NCBI GenBank assembly: GCA_020631735.1
Contig: CM036158.1
Coordinates: 81,459,447 to 81,523,446 of the forward strand
DNA from: Saccharum officinarum
Taxonomy: Eukaryota; Streptophyta; Magnoliopsida; Poales; Poaceae
Length of the DNA stretch: 64,000 nucleotides
Direction: 5' to 3'
Shown: positions 61,001 through 64,000 of the stretch, piece after piece
Numbering within the stretch: the stretch's first letter is position 1
Layout: every line of letters begins with the position of its first letter
Notes under the pieces: generated by a model
What the model saw: only the letters and a program-made list of their open reading frames with translations
Databases searched by the model: none
What the model was told of the DNA's origin: nothing
Program-made: the position numbers and the translations under genes

Positions 61001-61262
61001 TTTGTAACCAAGATCACATATTTGTGCCACGGATAGAAGATTGAAATCCAAGCTTTCAACTAGCAACACATTGGAGATACTCAAGTCATTTGATATTGCA
61101 ATCTTGCCCAATCCAATAACCTTGCCTTTCTTGTTATTGTCAAATGTGATAGAATCAACACCACTATCATTGTCATTGATTGAGTCAAATATTCTTGATG
61201 TACCGGTCATGTGTTGAGTGCACCCACTATCAATAATCCAATGCCTTCCTCCGGCTTTGTAA
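58067..61262 (-). pseudogene. Copia pol: protease, integrase, reverse transcriptase, RNase H; broken
   Basis: Order on the minus strand: protease (DSGCTQHMTG), GAG-pre-integrase (LWHRRLGHVGMKQL, CSACQAGK), integrase core (MDLFGP, SDNGSEF, NGLVERKNRTLLDMARSML with D, D, E), reverse transcriptase (KWVFKNKQDQDG, YAPVARLEAIR, MDIKSVFLNG, YVDDIIFGS), RNase H (SRPDVMFSVCMCARY, AISTAEAE, ESAIKMTQNS, HIDIRHHFIRD). Breaks: a stop just before the protease in this frame (about 61267), TAA at 58889-58891 where the family has Gln, a frameshift near 58800, and loss of one base at about 58394 that makes a stop right after AEAE. It cannot make a full polyprotein. Confidence 0.92.
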
Positions 61263-61278
61263 TTGACCTACAAGCAAA

Positions 61279-63336
61279 TCAATGAAGCTTAGGTACCCAT
61301 TTTTGCTTGGGTCCTTGTAGGTTAGTAACTAAGCTCTTTGGTACCCAAATAGCCTTCTTCTTTGGGCCAACAATGGGTGTACCAATAAACTTAGCTTGCA
61401 CACCCTTCACACTCTTGGTAAGCACATAGCAAGAATCAAAAGGAATAGCATTAACAAGTTTCTTGCTTTGGTTCTTTTTATTATAATTATGCTCTAAGTG
61501 CCCAACTTGCTTGCATCTATTGCAAAATCGACCATTGTCCTTCACAAAACTAGGTTTTAGAGTTGCAAAGGCCGACTTGCCTTTCTTGGGGGTGTAGCCC
61601 AATCCCTCTTTGTTAAGAGAGAACCTTTGGCTACCCAAGCACTTAAGCAAGCGGGCCTCACCACCATAGGCCTTGCCTAGGACGTGAGTGAGCTCATCCA
61701 CCTCTCTTTTGAGAGTCTCATTCTCAACCATTAGTGAGGCATCACAAGTGAAACCATCACCAATAGAGGAGGTAGAGTCGGTGGTGGTGGATGAAGAGCT
61801 ACAAGAAGGGTTAGCATTTGACATGATGATAGGTTCATAAGAGGATTCATCAATTATATCACATATATCACCTATATCACATGATACAACAACCTCCTTT
61901 GCTTGTTGCTCAAGTAGCAATGAGTGAGCTTTTTCAAGCTTGGAATGAGCCTTACCAAGATCCTCATGGTCTTCCACTAGGCTCTTATGAGTGGTCTTAA
62001 GCTCACTAAGAACTTTCTCAAGTATTGCTACTTTCATTGAAAGCTTCTTACACTCCTTGTTCTTGGCAATAGCTATGTCTCTAGTTTGTTGCATCAAGTC
62101 ATATAGTTGTTCTTTAGTTGGTTCATCATCATCATTTTTATTATCATTATCATTATCACTATCACTATCACGAGCATATTCCATTTCACTTTCATCATCA
62201 CTCTCATCATATAGTACCTTAGTTTCTTTGGCCATAAGGCATGAAGAGGATGAATCAAATAGTGATGGCTTCTTGTTGATAGCAATGGAAGCAAAAGCCT
62301 TGTTGGATGATTCTTCTTCTTCATCATCATCATCACTTTTCCAAGTGACCACATAGGCTCCATTCTTGCCCTTCTTGAAAGTCATCTTGGCTTCTCTCTT
62401 TTTCTTCTCAAACTTGCCCCTCTTGTTCTTCTTCTTCTTATCATAGGGATATTCCGCTAGAAGTTGTTCGGTGCTATCACAATTGAAGCACTTCCTTTGT
62501 TGATCATTGCTCTTGAAATTGTCATTTCTCTTTTTGAAGCCTCTTCTCTTGATAAACATCTTGCCAAAATTCTTGACAACTAGAGCAAGTGCCTCATCAT
62601 CAATTTCTAATTCTTCATCTTCTTCATTGTCATCTTCTTCTTGAATTGAAGCTTTGCCCTTAGAGGAGGTGGCCTTGAATGCCACAGTCTTCTTCTTCTT
62701 TTCTTTCTCCTTCTTCTTCTTATCAACATCTTGATCATACTTGTCAAAGGTTAATACCTCTCCAAGCAAATCATTGGGCTTCATTGCATCAAGCCCATCT
62801 CTTTGTAGCATCATGATCAACATTTTGAATCTTCTTGGTAAGCTCAATAAGAACTTGTGGCAAAAATCTTGGTCTTGTGTCTTGTGCCCTAAGCTCTTGA
62901 GATCATTCACAATGACTTGCAATCTATGAAACATCTCTAAGATTATTTCTTCTTCTTTCATCTTGAAGGTCTCAAACTCACTCTTGAGCCCATATAGCTT
63001 GGCACTCTTCACAACCTTAGTGCCCTCATATGTTTCACTCAACCTTATCCATACTTCATTTGCCAATTCTAAATCCTTGATGCCCTCAAATACTTTTGTG
63101 TCAATACCATTGTAAAGTGTATTGAGAGCCATTCTATTGCATGTTCTATTTGCTCTATCTTCATCGGTGAGATGATCGGGATCAATGATAGCAAAATCAT
63201 TCTCGGTGACTTGTAAAACTCTCTCATGAATAGAACCAAGGTACATTGTCATTTTTCTCTTCCAATGAGCAAAAGAACTAACACCATCAAAGAACGGTGG
63301 CTTGCCCCCAACATGATTGAACACAATTTGAGCCAT
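61279..63336 (-). pseudogene. Copia gag (SIRE-like), open but with damaged zinc knuckles
   Basis: 685 codons from ATG 63336. N-terminal UBN2-type gag fold (FAHWKRKMTMYLG, IWIRLSETYEGT-like block at 96-107), Lys-rich and acidic linkers, and a coiled coil (about 405-480). There are two zinc-knuckle sites. The first reads C283, C286, Q291, Y296 and the second C605, C608, H613, Y618, so the last Cys of both and one His are replaced. It ends WVPKLH then TGA, out of frame with pol. Gag packages the element RNA in cytoplasmic particles; zinc knuckles bind RNA, so function is doubtful though the frame is long and open. Confidence 0.9.
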
Positions 63337-63383
63337 TTTTCACACCGAAGGATGTTACGCCTTGATTAAAACGGTGACCACGG

Positions 63384-63396
63384 CTCCGATACCACT
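63384..63396 (-). other. Primer-binding site of the copia element
   Basis: TGGTATCGGAGCC on the minus strand, complementary in type to initiator-methionine tRNA, directly beside the LTR edge. Confidence 0.75.
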
Positions 63397-64000
63397 TGTA
63401 AGGTCCTAGATGGCTAGAGGGGGTGAATAGCCTATAAAAATTCTACAATAAACACTAAGCAAACTTGTTAGAATAACAAACGGCGTAAAGCGAGTTTTGC
63501 TTGGCCTATGGAAGTGATGCAAGCCTCTTAACCACAAGTCTAGTAGATTATGATCTCTAGTTCACACAAGGGCTAAGTCACTAAACTTACAGTAGAGAGA
63601 AAGCTAACAACTACTAGCAAAGGCTAACACTAGAGCTACACAAGATAACTAGTAAATGTAAAAGCGAGAAAGAGGATTGTGAATCTTATACCGACGGTGG
63701 AGTGAAGATGTTGCCAATCACCAAGATGATATACAATCAATCAATATGGACAACAATACAATATGATGACCAATCACCGGGAGACAAGAGACACAATGTT
63801 TTTGTTCACCCGGTGTTCACTTGTGCACCGATAAGCTACGTCACCGGTTGTGTCGACCAACACTTAGATGGTTCCTCGGTGTGACCCTCAAGTCACTTGC
63901 CCCTCAAGGCACGCCCCGCAAGGCACCGCAAGACACCACTCTCAAGTGAGGTAACTCAATGACACACGCAATCCACTAGAGTTGCTTTTGGCGCTCCGCC
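63397..64000 (-). repeat. Copia LTR (5' LTR in element orientation), partial
   Basis: Begins on the plus strand at TGTAAGGTCCTAGATGG (so ends ...CCTTACA on the minus strand) and runs past the window edge. No second LTR is in the window for dating. Confidence 0.8.

Larger units (their letters stand above)
57525..64000 (-). mobile_element. SIRE/Maximus-type Ty1/copia retrotransposon, defective, incomplete
   Basis: Minus strand: LTR (right, partial), primer site TGGTATCGGAGCC (63396-63384), gag (63336-61279), pol (about 61262-58067), then non-coding sequence to the gap (57525-58066, no domain seen). Large gag with coiled coil and acidic stretches, and the LTR edge reading AGGTCCTAGATGGCTAGAGG on the plus strand, are typical of SIRE/Opie-like elements in grasses. 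The left LTR is not in the window. Confidence 0.9.

Noticed and set aside
62094..62363. Met/Ile/His-rich 89-codon frame
   Set aside because: Off-frame reading of the acidic GAT/GAC/AAT-rich part of copia gag.

Overview
This is nuclear DNA from a grass, most likely a panicoid of the sorghum, sugarcane, Miscanthus and maize group. The evidence is grass-type plastid pyruvate kinase and BSK genes with canonical GT-AG introns, dozens of Tourist- and Stowaway-type MITEs, CACTA ends built from CTTTGCCGAGCGCC motifs, an Au-type SINE, and Tat/gypsy and SIRE/copia retrotransposons. Two runs of exactly 100 N (21005-21104 and 57425-57524) mark assembly gaps.

Layout. 1-4.4 kb: a 197-bp tandem repeat, then a CACTA element with two subterminal repeat arrays and an intact right terminus. 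4.4-14.9 kb: a gene-free MITE/SINE/repeat zone. 14.95-19.65 kb: the most striking object, a chimeric retroinsertion joining an intronless, 3'-truncated PARP1 cDNA to the 3' half of a LINE, with one poly(A) tail and a perfect 15-bp target-site duplication. 19.87-20.57 kb: the frameshifted 3' exons of a 3-hydroxyisobutyryl-CoA hydrolase gene, ending at a short LTR-like sequence, then a gap and a broken hAT transposase gene (to about 23.2 kb). 23.3-23.9 kb: stacked retroinsertions. 24.57-28.41 kb: an intact ten-exon brassinosteroid-signalling kinase (BSK) gene on the minus strand. 28.8-30.5 kb: MITEs. 30.5-43.1 kb: a 12.6-kb Tat-lineage gypsy element, inserted in a MITE. It has lost reverse transcriptase and carries an antisense multi-exon reading frame with its own TATA box. 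43.25-44.6 kb: a doubly nested MITE cluster. 48.10-52.15 kb: an intact twelve-exon plastid pyruvate kinase gene (minus). 53.77-54.90 kb: the last four exons of an NDUFAF3-like/Mth938-domain gene (minus), 5' part not found. 57.5-64 kb: a decayed SIRE/Maximus-type copia element (minus) running off the window.

How it fits together. Only three host genes look functional: BSK (membrane-anchored brassinosteroid signalling), plastid pyruvate kinase (glycolytic ATP and pyruvate for plastid fatty-acid synthesis) and the Mth938 gene (probable mitochondrial complex I assembly). They are unrelated in function, and the space between them is filled by transposons. LINE activity recurs: four or five poly(A)-tailed insertions with target duplications are visible, one carrying the PARP1 chimera. 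Many stop codons in the transposon genes replace codons where the family has tryptophan, as expected from deamination of methylated cytosine.
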